This document shows positions 16,358-24,741 of a stretch of 64,000 nt of DNA, piece after piece. The notes below the pieces were generated by a model. The model saw nothing but the letters and a program-made list of their open reading frames with translations. It was not told the DNA's origin and ran no database searches. Position 1 is the first letter of the stretch. Every line of letters starts with the position of its first letter. The position numbers and the translations under genes are program-made. This DNA comes from Phyllobacterium bourgognense (GTDB lineage: Bacteria; Pseudomonadota; Alphaproteobacteria; Rhizobiales; Rhizobiaceae): NCBI RefSeq assembly GCF_003337575.1, contig NZ_QPJM01000002.1, positions 434,001 to 498,000 of the forward strand, given 5' to 3'.

Positions 16358-16843
16358 ATGTCATTGGACAGGATTGATATCGCTATTCTCGACAGCTTGC
16401 AGAAAGATGGCCGCATGTCGAATGCGACGCTTGCCGAAAAGGTCGGGCTATCGCAGTCCGCGTGCTCGCGGCGGCTGGATATACTGGAGAAATCGGGCGT
16501 CATCCGTGGCTATCATGCACGTCTCTCCAACAAGATGCTCGGACACCCGGTTATCGTTATCGTCAACATTTCGCTGTCCGGACAGGCGGACAAACAGCTG
16601 CGTGAATTCGAGACCGCAGTAAAACTCTGCCCCAATGTATTGGTGTGTTATCTGATGTCGGGCGAATATGACTATCTCTTGCGTATTGCTGCAAAAGATC
16701 TTGAGGATTACGAGCGGATACATAAATTCTGGTTGTCGGCCATGCCGCACGTTACCAAGATAAACTCATCCTTTGCTTTGCGCGAAGTGGCGGATCGCAC
16801 CGGTCTGGGCGTTGAAACGGCGCTTATAGAGACCGCCAGCTAG
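16358..16843 (+). CDS. Lrp/AsnC family transcriptional regulator (probable AldR-type)
   Basis: A 161-residue regulator with an N-terminal helix-turn-helix (about residues 5-60, LDRIDIAILDSLQKDGRMSN and LAEKVGLSQSACSRRLDILEKSGVIRGY) and a C-terminal RAM effector domain (about residues 70-150). The start at 16358 has AGGGGGA upstream and begins the homology; the 43 codons above it are not part of the family. It diverges from ald, a common arrangement in which the regulator activates alanine dehydrogenase in response to alanine. The ligand is inferred from the neighbour. Confidence 0.93.
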   Translation: MSLDRIDIAILDSLQKDGRMSNATLAEKVGLSQSACSRRLDILEKSGVIRGYHARLSNKMLGHPVIVIVNISLSGQADKQLREFETAVKLCPNVLVCYLMSGEYDYLLRIAAKDLEDYERIHKFWLSAMPHVTKINSSFALREVADRTGLGVETALIETAS

Positions 16844-16900
16844 CGCAATTTCGCGTCGCTACAACCAAATTTCATCCCAGCGTTGAAAATTCTGCATCAG

Positions 16901-16942
16901 AATCGCAGTTTCTTGCATAGGAATCGCCACTTCTTGCATGAG
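16901..16942. repeat. Short tandem direct repeat
   Basis: Two adjacent 21-bp units at 16901-16921 and 16922-16942 share AATCGC and CTTCTTGCAT-like cores (AATCGCAGTTTCTTGCATAGG is the first unit in two parts, AATCGC and TTCTTGCAT). A weaker third unit, ending CTGCATCAG, precedes them. They lie between the Lrp gene and the YjbR gene tail. No function is evident. Confidence 0.5.
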
Positions 16943-17021
16943 TTCGGGACTTTTCTGCGTAAAAAATGTTTTGGATTGGCTTTGGTCGTTCAAAACCATG
17001 CTCAAACCGGTTTCCCGACCT

Positions 17022-17378
17022 TCACCCCGCTGCGAGCGTTTTTTTCACTTTCGCAGGCGCCTTGGCATGCCAGGCAAGTTTGATGCGGTGGCCAAGTTCC
17101 GCATCGGAAACGGCCTCCAGGTGCATGAGGATATAGGGCCAGCCTTTGTAGTGGTCGGTCTCGAAATAGATATTCGGAACGCTCTCCATCAGCAGCGGTT
17201 TCTCCTCTAGCGGGCAATGGATTGCAAATGTCTCCCAATCTTTCATGCGCCCGATGAACGAGGTCTTCACCTTCAACGAAGGTGTGCCATGAGTTGTGCT
17301 GCGCACGAGCTCGGGCAGGTGCAGCGACTCGGCGATTGTCCAGATCCGCTCAAATGATTCATCGAGCGAGTTGGTCAT
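17022..17378 (-). CDS. MmcQ/YjbR family DNA-binding-like protein
   Basis: A 118-residue protein of the MmcQ/YjbR (CyaY-like fold) family, role unresolved. The pattern LPELVRSTTHGTPSLKVKTSFIGRMKD (about residues 20-46) with the conserved Gly-x-Pro-Ser-x-x-Val/Lys stretch, followed by ESVPNIYFETDHYKGWPYILMHLE (about residues 65-88), is characteristic. The start at 17378 overlaps the stop of the upstream cfa gene by 4 bp (ATGA), so the two are co-translated. A basic C-terminus (KAPAKVKKTLAAG) ends the protein. Confidence 0.88.
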   Translation of the reverse strand: MTNSLDESFERIWTIAESLHLPELVRSTTHGTPSLKVKTSFIGRMKDWETFAIHCPLEEKPLLMESVPNIYFETDHYKGWPYILMHLEAVSDAELGHRIKLAWHAKAPAKVKKTLAAG

Positions 17379-18631
17379 GATTTGTAAAACACCTGCCGCA
17401 CGTCGATATATTCGGAGCGAAACCCCGCCTCGCAATAAAACAGATAGAATTCCCAGAGCTTTTTGAAGCGGCCATCGAAGCCGAGTTTGCGCAGCTGGTC
17501 CCACGAGCCCCAGAAGCGCTCGCGCCATTCGGCCAGCGTGCGGGCATAATCCTGCGGGAAGATGTTTTCGCGGTAGAGGTCGAGGCCGAACTCCTTGCCC
17601 AGGCTTTTCAGCCTCTCCGGTGTTGGCAGCATTCCGCCCGGGAAGACATAGCGCTGGATGAAATCCGGCCGTTTGCGATAGCGATCGAAGCTCTTGTCAT
17701 TGATGGTGATGATCTGCATGCCGGCGCTGCCGCCCGGATTGAGGCAATCCTTGACCTTGCCGAAGAACACCGGCCAATATTTTTCCCCAACCGCTTCGAA
17801 CATCTCGATCGAGGCGACATGGTCATATTTGCCGGTCTCGTCGCGATAATCCTGAAATTTGATCTCGGCCATGCCGGAAAGCCCGGCCTTTTCGATGCGC
17901 TGCGTCGCATAGTCGAATTGCTCGCGACTGATGGTCAGCCCGGTGACATGCGCGCCGATCTCACGCGCCGCATATTCGGCAAAGCCACCCCAGCCGCAAC
18001 CGATCTCCAGTACCCGCGACCCGGCAGTGATGCCGATATTATTGGCGAGCGCCCGGTATTTGGCGGTCTGGGCCGCTTCGAGATCATTGACGCCTTCATC
18101 GAACAGCGCCGAGGAATAGGTCATCGTCGGGTCGAGCCATTCTCTATAGAAGGCATTGCCGAGATCGTAGTGTGCCGAGATGTTCTTGCGCGACCTGCCT
18201 CGTGTATTGTCGTTCAGCCAATGACGCAGCCGCTGTACAGCGTTGATAAACCAGTTGGAGCCGCCGGCTAGGTCCTCACCCACCTCTTCATTGACGACGA
18301 AGAGCTCGAGAAAAGTCGTCACATCGGGGCTATCCCAATCGCCGTCCATATAGGATTCGGCAACGCCGATGGTGCCGCCGGCGAAGGCTCTGCGCGGCAA
18401 ATTCCAGTTGTGCAGCACAACCGAGGCATCGGGGCCTCGCTGGCGTCCACCCACCTTGAAGACGTCCCGGTCGGGCGTGGTGATGGTCAAGGTGCCGCGT
18501 GGCAGGTGCGCCGCAGCGCGCAACGCCGCCTGTGCCTTGAGCGGCAAGCCTTTCAGCACCGCACTGACATTGTCCGGTGTCAGAAATCTCGTCTGGGTCA
18601 CCGCATCCCCGGGTATCGACTCATTCAGCAT
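17375..18631 (-). CDS. cfa: Cyclopropane-fatty-acyl-phospholipid synthase
   Basis: SAM-dependent enzyme that adds a methylene bridge to unsaturated acyl chains of membrane phospholipids, usually in stationary phase or under acid stress. The 418 residues contain an N-terminal lipid-binding part (about 1-130) and the methyltransferase core with LEIGCGWGGFAEYAAREIGA (SAM loop, near residue 190), VASIEMFEAVGEKYWPVFF (catalytic region, near 265) and FIQRYVFPGGMLPTPERL (near 325). The ending FYCEAGFRSEYIDVRQVFY is typical of the family. It is the first gene of an operon with the YjbR gene. Minus strand, transcribed away from the pilus locus. Confidence 0.94.
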   Translation of the reverse strand: MLNESIPGDAVTQTRFLTPDNVSAVLKGLPLKAQAALRAAAHLPRGTLTITTPDRDVFKVGGRQRGPDASVVLHNWNLPRRAFAGGTIGVAESYMDGDWDSPDVTTFLELFVVNEEVGEDLAGGSNWFINAVQRLRHWLNDNTRGRSRKNISAHYDLGNAFYREWLDPTMTYSSALFDEGVNDLEAAQTAKYRALANNIGITAGSRVLEIGCGWGGFAEYAAREIGAHVTGLTISREQFDYATQRIEKAGLSGMAEIKFQDYRDETGKYDHVASIEMFEAVGEKYWPVFFGKVKDCLNPGGSAGMQIITINDKSFDRYRKRPDFIQRYVFPGGMLPTPERLKSLGKEFGLDLYRENIFPQDYARTLAEWRERFWGSWDQLRKLGFDGRFKKLWEFYLFYCEAGFRSEYIDVRQVFYKS

Positions 18632-19086
18632 CTGTTTAATTGTCCCGCACCCCTTGAGCCATTATTCACGGGAATGTCACAAATGTTCAAGTTGATTTTT
18701 ATTGGACAGCGTTTTCGAAGAACTGGAATGAAGCACCTTGCGTTTGCAATTGGTGATTGAGCATGAGGCCACGCGATCTGGTGAAACTGCACCCGATTTT
18801 TGATCTCCGTCATGCGTCGATCCGGCACCGGCCATGAGCGTGGTACTGGAGACTTACATGAAAGGTTTGGACAATAGACTAAAGTATAATATCCAGAGAC
18901 ACGTAGAAGTTGTTATGTGTTTATTTGGTAACACGCTCCAGATGATTTTCATAGAAATAGGATTTACTTCGTATTCTGACCGGAATGCTGCTTGACCTGA
19001 AACATGCCTCAACTCATGTTAACCAAACGCCCCTCCCAATTAATAGGGGTCATTTTCATGTGATCAATTAATCAAGGAATTTTTTA
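18632..19086. other. AT-rich intergenic region upstream of the pilus operon
   Basis: No gene is visible in these 455 bp. The segment from about 18860 to 19086 is clearly more AT-rich than the surroundings. It ends with a small stem CCCCT (19030-19034) / AGGGG (19045-19049), an inverted TGAT/ATCA pair near 19061-19074, and the AAGGAA ribosome binding site of the first pilus gene. It probably carries the pilus promoter, but no clear -35/-10 pair could be assigned. Confidence 0.4.
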
Positions 19087-19635
19087 ATGACACCTCGTTT
19101 CCCCATACGCATCGCATGCGCCGCTGTCCTTGCGGCCTCGTTCGGTCTCACCGGTTCTGCATTTGCTGCATCCAGAACCGGAACTCTCAACGTGAAGCTT
19201 ACGATTGAAAGTGGTTGCAGTGTTTACACTACTAATAGTGCCAATAGCACTATGGACTTCGGTACCTGGGCCACTTTGAGTGAAAACCTTGACCAGTCGA
19301 CGACTTTTAATGTGTCGTGCACTGATGTTAGCACGGCAACCGCCAAAAAATCCGTTGAGGTCAGCCTTGATGGAGGCAAAAATGGAACAGTTGCCCAGCG
19401 CAAACTGGTCAAGACTGGCGACGCTACAAAGACGATCAACTATAACCTCTATACGGACAATACTTACGCCACTCCGTGGGGGGCTACTTCCGGGACCGAT
19501 ACCGTAACAAAGGAATTGCCGGCAACCACCAGTACCAATTTGGCCTTCACGGTTTATGGCCGTGTACCCGTGCAAGCCACACCCCCTGTGGGTGCCTACA
19601 CGGATACTGTTGTTGTAACCCTGACGGCAAAATAA
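19087..19635 (+). CDS. Spore coat protein U domain pilin-like subunit (archaic chaperone-usher)
   Basis: Secreted 182-residue protein of the spore coat U (SCPU) family, the pilus rod subunit type of archaic (Csu-like) chaperone-usher systems. A signal peptide ends at SAFAA near residue 27. The mature domain has GTLNVKLTIESGCSV with the conserved cysteine, the MDFGTW stretch near residue 57, a second cysteine in FNVSCTD near residue 76 and the ending VYGRVPVQATPPVGAYTDTVVVTL, the last strand that would be given to the neighbouring subunit. It is the first gene of the operon with chaperone, usher and tip subunit, with AAGGAA at a proper distance. Confidence 0.92.
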   Translation: MTPRFPIRIACAAVLAASFGLTGSAFAASRTGTLNVKLTIESGCSVYTTNSANSTMDFGTWATLSENLDQSTTFNVSCTDVSTATAKKSVEVSLDGGKNGTVAQRKLVKTGDATKTINYNLYTDNTYATPWGATSGTDTVTKELPATTSTNLAFTVYGRVPVQATPPVGAYTDTVVVTLTAK

Positions 19636-19662
19636 CCAACCCGCACATCACAGGAGGACGCC

Positions 19663-20379
19663 ATGCGATCCTTGTTATACGGCATGGGCCTTCTTGGCTT
19701 GTGCGCGTTGCAAACCAGTATTGCCGGGGCGTCCTCCCTGCAGGTTTCACCCACCCGTCTGGAAAAGGTGCTGCCGGAGTCGGCCGGCGTCATCACGCTC
19801 AGGAATGGCGACAACAAGCCTGTGAAGGTTCAGGTGCGGGTGTTCCGCTGGAGCCAGGTCATGGGCATCGAAAGGCTCGATCCGACAACCGACGTGGTCG
19901 CAAGCCCGCCGGTGGCGCAGGTTGGGGCAAACAATCAATACACCTTACGCGTCGTTCGCGTGAGCAAGAAGCCGGTCGCCATCGAGGAAAGCTACCGCGT
20001 TCTGGTCGACGAATTGCCGGACCCCTCGCAGATGAAGAATGGCAACGTCAATTTCACGGTGCGGTTCTCGCTACCCGTGTTCTTCAGAGCTGCCGAGACG
20101 CCGGCGGGGCAGGTGACCTGGAATATCCGGCGCGGCAATGGCGGCTATCTCTTGTCGGGAACCAACACCGGCGCGACGAAGCTGCGCGTGAAAGATGTTC
20201 AGCTCCTGCAGAACAGCAGGATCATTGCCATCAAGAAAGACGTTGCGGGGTATGTAACTGCCGGCGGCTCGGCACAGTTCGAGCTCGGCAATGCCAAAGG
20301 CCTGACCCCCGGTCCCGCCATCCTGAAACTTGAGACTGACAAAGGGCCGGTAGAAGCCAATGTCGATGTCAGCAATTAG
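19663..20379 (+). CDS. Fimbrial periplasmic chaperone, PapD-like
   Basis: Periplasmic chaperone of 238 residues that folds pilus subunits by donor-strand complementation. A signal peptide ends near residue 24 (IAGASS). Then follow LQVSPTRLEKVLPESAGVITLRN (first strand of the N-terminal Ig domain), QVRVFRWSQ near residue 59, and YTLRVVRVSKKPVAIEESYRVLVDELPD near residues 88-115, with the conserved Arg/Lys pair of the subunit anchor. FTVRFSLPVFF (near residue 131) is the F1-G1 strand. Preceded by AGGAGG. It overlaps the usher gene by 20 bp. Confidence 0.93.
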   Translation: MRSLLYGMGLLGLCALQTSIAGASSLQVSPTRLEKVLPESAGVITLRNGDNKPVKVQVRVFRWSQVMGIERLDPTTDVVASPPVAQVGANNQYTLRVVRVSKKPVAIEESYRVLVDELPDPSQMKNGNVNFTVRFSLPVFFRAAETPAGQVTWNIRRGNGGYLLSGTNTGATKLRVKDVQLLQNSRIIAIKKDVAGYVTAGGSAQFELGNAKGLTPGPAILKLETDKGPVEANVDVSN

Positions 20380-22792
20380 CCGCGGCTCGTTAGCCCTGTG
20401 CCTTTCTGTCAGTCTCGTCGGGGCAGGGCAGGCGCAAGAGGTGCCCACCGATCCACTTGTCACCGCAGCTACCGAAGCCCGCGGCGCACAAGGGCTGCAG
20501 CTCGCCGTTTTTATCAATGAAGTGAACACGGATTTTGTCGGCACCTTCGAACAATTGCCGGATGGCAGTCTGACGGCGAAGCCCTCTGAGCTGGAAGAGG
20601 TCGGCATCAAACCGCTCAAGGCAGCGATCAGACGGGACGGGTCAATCCACCTCAACGATCTGCCCGGCATCGAATATCATGTCGTGCCGGAAACCCAGAG
20701 CATCTACGTTGTCGCCACAGATGCGGCGCGCGTGCCACGCAAGATCGATCTCGATGCCGAGCGCAGCGATCGCGAGCGCCCTAAGCCCACATCGAGTACG
20801 GGCGCGGTGCTGAATTATACGCTCTATTCGAGCTCGAACGACCTGACCGATGCGGATATCAAGCCGTTTCAGGGCATTTCCGGCGGCTTCGACGCCCGGT
20901 TTTTCAGCCCGCTAGGCACGGTCAATCAATCGTTTACGGCCAGTCTTTCCGACGGCGAACTGCACGGCTTCAAGCGCCTCAACACGACGTGGAATTATTC
21001 CGACCCGGAACGAATGATCACCTACAACGCCGGCGATTTCGTTACCCGCAGCCTGCCATGGACGCGCTCGGTCTATCTCGGCGGCATGCAGGTGGAACGT
21101 AACTTTGCCTTGCGCTCCGATCTGGTGACGTTGCCCATGCCGGTCGTCTCGGGCTCGGCCGCCGTGCCTTCGACCCTTGAGGTCTACTCGCAAAATGTAA
21201 AGACCTATACGTCCGACATTCCGGCGGGCCCGTTCGAACTCGCCAACCTCCCGGTCATCTCTGGTTCCGGCGAGGCTCAGGTCGTCATCCGCGATACGCT
21301 CGGCCGCGAGACGCGGACCACCTTGCCCTTCTACACAGCGAGCGAACAGCTGGCCAAGGGATTGATCGATTTCTCGGCGGAAGTCGGTTTTCCGCGCCGT
21401 AACTACGGCAGCGAATCCAATGACTATGCCAGCGATGTCTTCGGCACCGCGACCATGCGCTATGGCCTGACCAACTGGCTGACGCTGGAGGGACACGCGG
21501 AAGGCGGCGCCGATCTCCTCAATGGCGGCATAGGCGCCACTTTTCCCCTCGGGCGCTGGGGCGCGACATCGCTTGCCGCCGCCGGCAGCCAGCACGACGG
21601 GCAAACCGGCACGCTGCTCAATGGCTCGCTCGAACTTCGCTATGATGATTTTTCGCTCTATGGCCGCATGCAGCGCAGCTATGGCAATTATGACGACATC
21701 GCTTCGGTGAGTGCCGATAACGAACGCATTCGCGAACAATATAATTACTACTATCCAGGTTCGCGTACTTTCTCGGCTCGTATGCCGCGCGCGGTGGATC
21801 AGGTGAGCCTGAGCCTGCCGACGCTATTCAGCCGCTCCAATATCAATTTGTCGTTCACGCAGATTGAAACGGAGGGCGGCGACAAAATCCGTACCGCCAG
21901 CACCTCCTATAGCACTTCGCTGTGGAAGAACGCGTCGTTCTACGCCTCGGCCTTCAAGGATCTCGACGATAGCGACAGTTTCGGCGTCTATGCCGGTCTC
22001 TCCGTGTCCTTCGACAATGATATTTATGGTTCGACCGGTGTCGATCAGAACGGCAAAGACATTGCCGGTTTCGCCGAAGTTTCAAAGTCGGCAACCCGCG
22101 AGGAAGGAAGCTACGGCTGGAATGTGCGAACCAGCGAAGGCAAGACAGCCAATCGATCGGTTGGCGGCAACTATCGCAGCAAATATGCGCGTGTCGATGG
22201 TTGGGTCCAGCAATATGGCGATGCCGTTCGGGCCAGTGGCTCGCTGGACGGTGCCATTGCCGTTGCCGGCGGAGGTGTCTTCGCCACAAACCGCATTGAT
22301 GATGCTTTTGCCGTGGTGGATGTCGGTGCGGCCAATGTCGAGGTGAGATCGCGCAACAATGTGGTTGGATACACCAATAGCAGCGGGCGGCTGATCGTGC
22401 CGGATCTCAATTCCTGGGACCCGAACCAGATCGATATCGACCCGCAAAACCTGCCCGTCGATGCCGTGGTGCGCGATACGCGCACAGTGGTGGTGCCAGC
22501 CAATAGTGGCGGTGTCGTCGTCGACTTCCACGTCAAGGAGGCCGCGGCCGCGGCGCTGGTCGGGCTGACCGATGCGGGCGGCAAGCCGCTTGACGCCGGG
22601 CTCCTCGGCCGGATCGATGGGTCGGATGCGACATTCGTCGTTGGTTATGATGGCGAGGCCTTTATCGAGGGGCTGTCGCGCAACAACAATGTCACCGTGG
22701 AATTCGTCAATGGTCAGACCTGCCATGCGGCCTTCGCCTATAGCCCGCAGCCCGGAACCCAGGTCGCAATCAAAAATGTGGTGTGCCAATGA
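20360..22792 (+). CDS. Outer membrane usher protein of a chaperone-usher pilus
   Basis: Outer membrane pore and assembly platform for pilus secretion, 810 residues, usual size. The signal peptide ends at GAGQAQ near residue 25. An N-terminal chaperone-binding domain (about 45-170) leads into the beta-barrel (about 190-640) with LPWTRSVYLGGMQVERNFALRSDLVTLP and the plug-associated stretch LPMPVVSGSAAVPSTLEVY near residue 260. C-terminal domains (about 650-810) include NVVGYTNSSGRLIVPDLNSWDPNQIDIDPQ in pieces typical of archaic ushers. An alternative ATG lies 6 bp further in. It overlaps the next gene by 4 bp. Confidence 0.93.
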   Translation: MSMSAISRGSLALCLSVSLVGAGQAQEVPTDPLVTAATEARGAQGLQLAVFINEVNTDFVGTFEQLPDGSLTAKPSELEEVGIKPLKAAIRRDGSIHLNDLPGIEYHVVPETQSIYVVATDAARVPRKIDLDAERSDRERPKPTSSTGAVLNYTLYSSSNDLTDADIKPFQGISGGFDARFFSPLGTVNQSFTASLSDGELHGFKRLNTTWNYSDPERMITYNAGDFVTRSLPWTRSVYLGGMQVERNFALRSDLVTLPMPVVSGSAAVPSTLEVYSQNVKTYTSDIPAGPFELANLPVISGSGEAQVVIRDTLGRETRTTLPFYTASEQLAKGLIDFSAEVGFPRRNYGSESNDYASDVFGTATMRYGLTNWLTLEGHAEGGADLLNGGIGATFPLGRWGATSLAAAGSQHDGQTGTLLNGSLELRYDDFSLYGRMQRSYGNYDDIASVSADNERIREQYNYYYPGSRTFSARMPRAVDQVSLSLPTLFSRSNINLSFTQIETEGGDKIRTASTSYSTSLWKNASFYASAFKDLDDSDSFGVYAGLSVSFDNDIYGSTGVDQNGKDIAGFAEVSKSATREEGSYGWNVRTSEGKTANRSVGGNYRSKYARVDGWVQQYGDAVRASGSLDGAIAVAGGGVFATNRIDDAFAVVDVGAANVEVRSRNNVVGYTNSSGRLIVPDLNSWDPNQIDIDPQNLPVDAVVRDTRTVVVPANSGGVVVDFHVKEAAAAALVGLTDAGGKPLDAGLLGRIDGSDATFVVGYDGEAFIEGLSRNNNVTVEFVNGQTCHAAFAYSPQPGTQVAIKNVVCQ

Positions 22793-23781
22793 AACGTTTT
22801 CTGCTGCCGTTGATGTGTTTGTTCGTGCTGTTTCTGGCATCGGGAAGCGCGTCAGCAGATACGAATTGTGCTTTCAACAGGTCGGGTGGGCTTGATTTTG
22901 GTAATTTGGATCCAGGATTGGGCGGCAGTTTTAACGAAACCATGCAGATAGATGCCAACTGCCAAAGCTACGTGGTGATCGACTTTGTGGGTATTTTCTC
23001 ACAGCCCATTCGCGCGTGCATGTCACTTGACGCCGGTAGTGGCGGAGGGGACACAAATTGGCGCTATATGGTGGACCGCAACAATAAAAAGATCAAATAT
23101 CAACTATATGGAGCTGCCAACCATGTGAACCCTTATAGGGCCGGCACTGCTGTTGCCAATGACATGAGGCTGGAATTCAGGTTCATCAGTCTTTTCACAT
23201 GGGTGCCCAGCACCTCAAATTTCAAAATATACGGTTGGATTCCCGAAACAACGGGCCTTGAGGAAGGGGTCTATACGGATACTGTTCAGGCCACGTTCCG
23301 TTATGATGAATCCGGAGGATGGTTCTTTCCTTCAGGTTGCAGCTTCTCAGGCGGCAAGACAGCAACGACAACGTTGCAGGTCCGCGTTCACGTCAAGTCA
23401 TTTTGTACATTGGATGTCAGTCAGCATATCGATTTCGGAAATTGGCAAGAACTGGACCAGCCTCGCGATCAGCAGGGTGCCGTGACGGTGCATTGCGACG
23501 CAAGCACGAAATATGCTGTCAAACTCGGATGGGGTGGTCAGGGCGACGTTAACAAGACCCGCAACATGGCGAATGGCAATGAGAAGATCAGCTATAATCT
23601 TTACAGGGACGACAAGCGAAGCCAGCCTTGGGGCGACAACGCAACGACAGGTTTTTTGAAAGACCAGCAAGGCGAGGGCAAAAAAAAGGTAATTCCGATC
23701 TATGCGCGCGTCCCGAAACAGGCGACTCCTTCGCCGGGAACCTACGCGGATAATGTAGTCGTTACGCTCGAATACAATTGA
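22789..23781 (+). CDS. Two-domain spore coat U protein, probable pilus tip subunit
   Basis: Secreted protein of 330 residues with a signal peptide ending at SASAD (near residue 22) and two SCPU domains. The first (about 25-175) has CAFNRSGGLDFGNLDPG and ends GVYTDTVQATFRY; the second (about 195-330) has KSFCTLDVSQHIDFGNW and ends YARVPKQATPSPGTYADNVVVTLEY. A double-domain subunit encoded last in the operon is the arrangement of the CsuE-type tip adhesin of archaic pili. The ATG at 22789 overlaps the usher stop. The first domain carries the insertion-like segments RYMVDRNNKKIKYQLYG that may shape a binding tip; that point is inference. Confidence 0.88.
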   Translation: MKRFLLPLMCLFVLFLASGSASADTNCAFNRSGGLDFGNLDPGLGGSFNETMQIDANCQSYVVIDFVGIFSQPIRACMSLDAGSGGGDTNWRYMVDRNNKKIKYQLYGAANHVNPYRAGTAVANDMRLEFRFISLFTWVPSTSNFKIYGWIPETTGLEEGVYTDTVQATFRYDESGGWFFPSGCSFSGGKTATTTLQVRVHVKSFCTLDVSQHIDFGNWQELDQPRDQQGAVTVHCDASTKYAVKLGWGGQGDVNKTRNMANGNEKISYNLYRDDKRSQPWGDNATTGFLKDQQGEGKKKVIPIYARVPKQATPSPGTYADNVVVTLEYN

Positions 23782-23840
23782 CGGAAAGACGATGCGCAGG
23801 CGAGTCGGGCGTCATCGAACTGTGGCGATTGAAAAAGCAA

Positions 23841-23863
23841 AAGGCCGGGAGCTACCCGACCTT
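23841..23863 (+). terminator. Weak stem-loop after the pilus operon
   Basis: AAGGCCGGG pairs with CCCGACCTT with one mismatch around a 5-base loop, 60 bp after the stop of the tip gene. It is followed by CCTAAGC, not by a T-run, so this is at best a weak terminator. The rest of 23782-24195 holds hairpin repeat copy 3 and no gene. Confidence 0.4.
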
Positions 23864-23970
23864 CCTAAGCTTACCTCGACACCAGTGCCAGTACATCCGT
23901 GGTCAAAAATGGAAATAAGCTATTCGCTATGTGTAATCATTAGCCTGCCATTGCGACGAATTGATGACGA

Positions 23971-24095
23971 GATTCACGCCATGGCGGCCTGCAAACGGCG
24001 CTTTTCTGTGTTCCGGTGCTCACGTACCAAAATGTACGCCGCTCCGCGCTCGAAAACCACCGTTTTCGCCTCGCCCTGACATGAATCTCGACACA
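23971..24095 (+). repeat. Dispersed hairpin repeat, copy 3 of 6
   Basis: Same family as at 14766. In this copy the lower left arm is AAACGG (23993-23998) instead of AAATGG, and the right arm is CCGTTT (24060-24065) instead of CCATTT, a paired change that keeps the stem. The upper stem is CGTAC (24023-24027) with GTACG (24034-24038) around CAAAAT. It lies between the convergent pilus operon and lipoprotein gene. Confidence 0.85.
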
Positions 24096-24195
24096 ACTTT
24101 GGAAATTGGAAGCGCGTACGCCGTACAAATCGCGCTTGAGAACAAGGTGAATGATCAAGGTAAAGACAGGGTTAATGGATCAATACAAATCCAAA

Positions 24196-24603
24196 CTATC
24201 CGGGCCGGGCAGGGCCGAGCAATACATCGGCAGGTCCGCGCGTGCGGTCACAACGATAGCGCACCTCGTAGCGTGGGTCGAGGATAAGGGTGACATCCTG
24301 CGCGGTGCAGTTGCGCTCGGTAGACCGCAAATACTGTTCGGCAGCATCGCGGTAGACGACAGGAGGTGTGGAACCGAGACCAAGACCTTTGACGAACCCT
24401 TCAGTTGCAGAAGCGCTGCCTGCCGGCCCGATCATCAATCGGCTTTGCGCGATATTGTCATAGATGGTGTATCTGTCGCCATTGGCTGCTTTGTACTGCT
24501 GGGGTGAAATCCCCGCATAATTATCCTTGGCATATGAAATTGCGGCGCATCCTGCCAATGCAGCCATTAACATCGGGGCAATCGTTCGAAACAATATTCT
24601 CAT
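24196..24603 (-). CDS. Hypothetical lipoprotein
   Basis: A 135-residue protein with a lipoprotein signal peptide: MRILFRTIAPMLMAALAGC, lipobox LAGC with Cys at residue 19. The mature part contains YKAANGDRYTIYDNIAQSRLMIGP and AAEQYLRSTERNCTAQDV with two further cysteines (RNC and YRC), probably a disulfide. The start at 24603 has GAGGAGAT upstream; the longer frame reads into hairpin repeat copy 4. No named family recognised. Similar small lipoproteins with an ANGDRYTIYD-like pattern are common in Rhizobiales, from memory. Confidence 0.8.
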   Translation of the reverse strand: MRILFRTIAPMLMAALAGCAAISYAKDNYAGISPQQYKAANGDRYTIYDNIAQSRLMIGPAGSASATEGFVKGLGLGSTPPVVYRDAAEQYLRSTERNCTAQDVTLILDPRYEVRYRCDRTRGPADVLLGPARPG

Positions 24604-24630
24604 AGTCAATCTCCTCAATCCCAAGGTTCG

Positions 24631-24715
24631 CGCTCTGGCGAATTGCAAATGGCGTTTTTCTGCGCGTCGGTGCTCGAATACCACCATTTTCGCCACTTCA
24701 GAGCGCCAATCTCAA
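24631..24715 (+). repeat. Dispersed hairpin repeat, copy 4 of 6 (internally deleted)
   Basis: A short member of the 14766 family, about 85 bp. It keeps GCAAATGGCGTTTTTCTGC and ACCACCATTTTCGCC but lacks the upper stem and one of the two CCGGTGCTC blocks. The outer ends CGCTCTGGCG (24631) and CAGAGCG are complementary, giving a closed stem at the base. It lies between the lipoprotein gene and nnr. Confidence 0.75.
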
Positions 24716-24741
24716 CAGTCCTGGTTGCGTTGCTGGAACCA

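Noticed and set aside
23792-24079. Open frames ending in CKRRFS...RCSRT-like peptides, also at 14646, 24527 and 33244
   Set aside because: These are translations of the dispersed hairpin repeat and recur only because the DNA repeats; no ribosome binding site supports them.
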